A DNA stretch of 22,134 nt from Saccoglossus kowalevskii (taxonomy: Eukaryota; Hemichordata; Enteropneusta; Harrimaniidae): positions 1 to 22,134 of the forward strand of contig NW_003148705.1 in the NCBI RefSeq assembly GCF_000003605.2, in the 5' to 3' direction. The notes under the pieces are model-generated. The model saw only the letters and a list, made by a program, of their open reading frames with translations. It had not been told where the DNA came from and searched no databases. Below are positions 21,232 to 22,134 of this stretch, one piece after another (within the stretch, counting starts at the first letter, position 1; every line of letters begins with the position of its first letter). Both the position numbers and the translations under genes were made by a program.

Positions 21232-21819
21232 GTGTGACGGTGACTGAGATGATAGAAGACTAGCCCATACATATTATATTGTGTGACCGTCACTGAGATG
21301 ATAGAAGACTAGCCCATACCTATTATATTGTTTGACGGTGACTGAGATGATACAAGACTAGCTCATACCTATTATATTGTGTGACCGTCACTGAGATGAT
21401 AAAAGAATAGGCCATACATATTATATTGTGTGACGGTGACTGAGATGATAGAAGACTAGCCCATACATATTATATTGTGTGACTGTGACTGAGATTATAG
21501 AAGACTAGCCCATACATATTATATTGTTTGACGGTGATTGATATGATAGAAGACTAGCCCATACATATTATATTGTGTGACGGTCACTGAGATGATAGAA
21601 GACTAGCCCATACCTATTATATTGTGTGACGGTGACTGAGATGATAGAAGACTAGCCCATACATATTATATTGTGTGACGGTGACTGAGATGATAGAAGA
21701 ATATGCTATACCTACTATATTGTGTGACGGTGACTGAGATGATAGAAGAATATGCCATACCTATTATATTGTGTGACGGTGACTGAGATGATAGAAGACT
21801 AGCCCATGCATATTATATT
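21232..21819. repeat. Block G, copy 3 (12 monomers)
   Basis: Repeats 18145-18732 at a 3,087-bp offset, including gatacaag (21348), GTGACTGTGAC (21477 monomer), GTGATTGATATG and GTGACGGTCAC (21577). Palindromes GTGACCGTCAC at 21283 and 21381. Confidence 0.9.
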
Positions 21820-21966
21820 GTGTGATGGTGACTGAGATGATAGAAGACTAGCCCATACTTATTATATTGTTTGATGGTGACTGAGATTATAGAAGACTAG
21901 CTCATACATATCATATTGTGTGACGGTGACTGAGATGATAAAAGACCACCCCATACATAATTAATT
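21820..21966. repeat. HOR block A, copy 16
   Basis: Standard A trio with GTTTGATGG starting monomer 2, 735 bp after copy 15. Confidence 0.92.
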
Positions 21967-22134
21967 GTGTGACGGTGACTGAGATGATAGAAGACTAGCC
22001 CATACATATTACATTTTGTGACCGTCACTGAGATGATAGAAGACTAGCCCATACCTATTATATTGTTTGACGGTGACTGAGATGATAGAAGACTAGCCCA
22101 TACCTATTATATTGTGTGACCGTCACTGAGATGA
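21967..22134. repeat. Start of another CD block, cut by window end
   Basis: CD monomers 1-3 and part of 4, with palindromes at 22018 and 22116 and a TTACATTTTG change. It lacks the gaatactag mark of its 3,087-bp partner at 18880, so the copies diverge here or exchange ended before this point. Confidence 0.88.

Larger units (their letters stand above)
1..22134. repeat. 49-bp satellite array, entire window
   Basis: Head-to-tail monomers of 49 bp fill the window. Base 14 starts the first whole monomer and bases 1-13 are the tail of the previous one. The common monomer is GTGTGACGGTGACTGAG (1-17), ATGATAGAAGACTAGCCC (18-35), then ATACNTATTATATT (36-49). All copies lie in the same orientation and no unique DNA interrupts them. 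Every monomer carries TGA or TAG in all three plus-strand frames. On the minus strand, CTA and TTA close two of three frames, and the frame shifts by one base per monomer, so coding is excluded. Non-coding nuclear satellite is the only reasonable call. Centromeric or other heterochromatic location is inference; the family is not recognised. Confidence 0.98.

Noticed and set aside
1-22134. CRISPR array
   Set aside because: The repeat is continuous. There are no unique spacers between conserved repeats; bases 36-49, which could be mistaken for spacers, are themselves conserved.
1-22134. Repetitive protein gene
   Set aside because: 49 is not a multiple of three, so the frame moves by one each monomer, and stops lie in all three plus-strand frames and two minus-strand frames of the common monomer.
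1-22134. CENP-B box or telomere repeat
   Set aside because: I see no motif with the CENP-B box core (TTCG then CGGG) in the monomers and no TTAGGG-like runs. Centromere identity cannot be claimed from sequence alone.
1-22134. Transposon ends, tRNA, rRNA or embedded unique insert
   Set aside because: The 49-bp register can be followed from base 14 to the end without a break, leaving no space for an insert.

Overview
The whole window is one uninterrupted tandem satellite array. No gene, RNA gene, transposon or unique sequence is visible, and the array runs off both ends, so its true length exceeds 22,134 bp. The monomer is 49 bp, all copies are head to tail, and the window holds about 452 of them. 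Reading from base 1, the common monomer is GTGTGACGGTGACTGAG (1-17), ATGATAGAAGACTAGCCC (18-35), ATACNTATTATATT (36-49). It is about 39% GC. This type of DNA indicates a eukaryotic nuclear genome (centromeric, pericentromeric or subtelomeric heterochromatin). I do not recognise the family and cannot name the lineage. The commonest changes fall on the monomer's only CpG and go to TpG or CpA, which hints at cytosine methylation.

The array is not a random mixture of monomers. Diagnostic variants recur in a fixed order, giving a higher-order repeat (HOR). I name its blocks A, CD, B and E. A is 3 monomers (147 bp) ending in a divergent ATAATTAATT monomer. CD is 18 monomers and carries the palindromic GTGACCGTCAC monomers. 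B is 6 monomers with gattatag, gatcag, GTATGACGG, GTGAAACGG and GTGTGGTAG variants. E is about 18 monomers and includes GTGTTATGG and GCGTTG. The idealised A-CD-B-E unit is 45 monomers, about 2.2 kb. Two further block types occur: G (10-12 monomers, CTACTATATT nearby) and F (runs of GAATATGCC/GAATAGGCC monomers).

Layout: A, spacer, A (1-454); CD-B-E (455-2218); A with shortened CD plus F, twice, as a 1,323-bp duplication (2219-4767); A-CD-B-E (4768-6825); A-G (6826-7462); A-CD-B-E (7463-9716); A-CD with B deleted (9717-10843); two compact A-CD-B-E units (10844-14469), whose B tail, E and A repeat at 1,764 bp; A-mosaic-F (14470-15890); A-CD-B-E (15891-17997); A-G-A-CD-B-E-A-G-A (17998-21966), with a 3,087-bp spacing; then the start of another CD to the window end.

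The units differ by losses and gains of whole monomers. Hybrid monomers mark the junctions, as expected of unequal exchange or replication slippage in register. I found only three single-base indels in about 452 monomers. All coordinates and counts were made by eye from the sequence.
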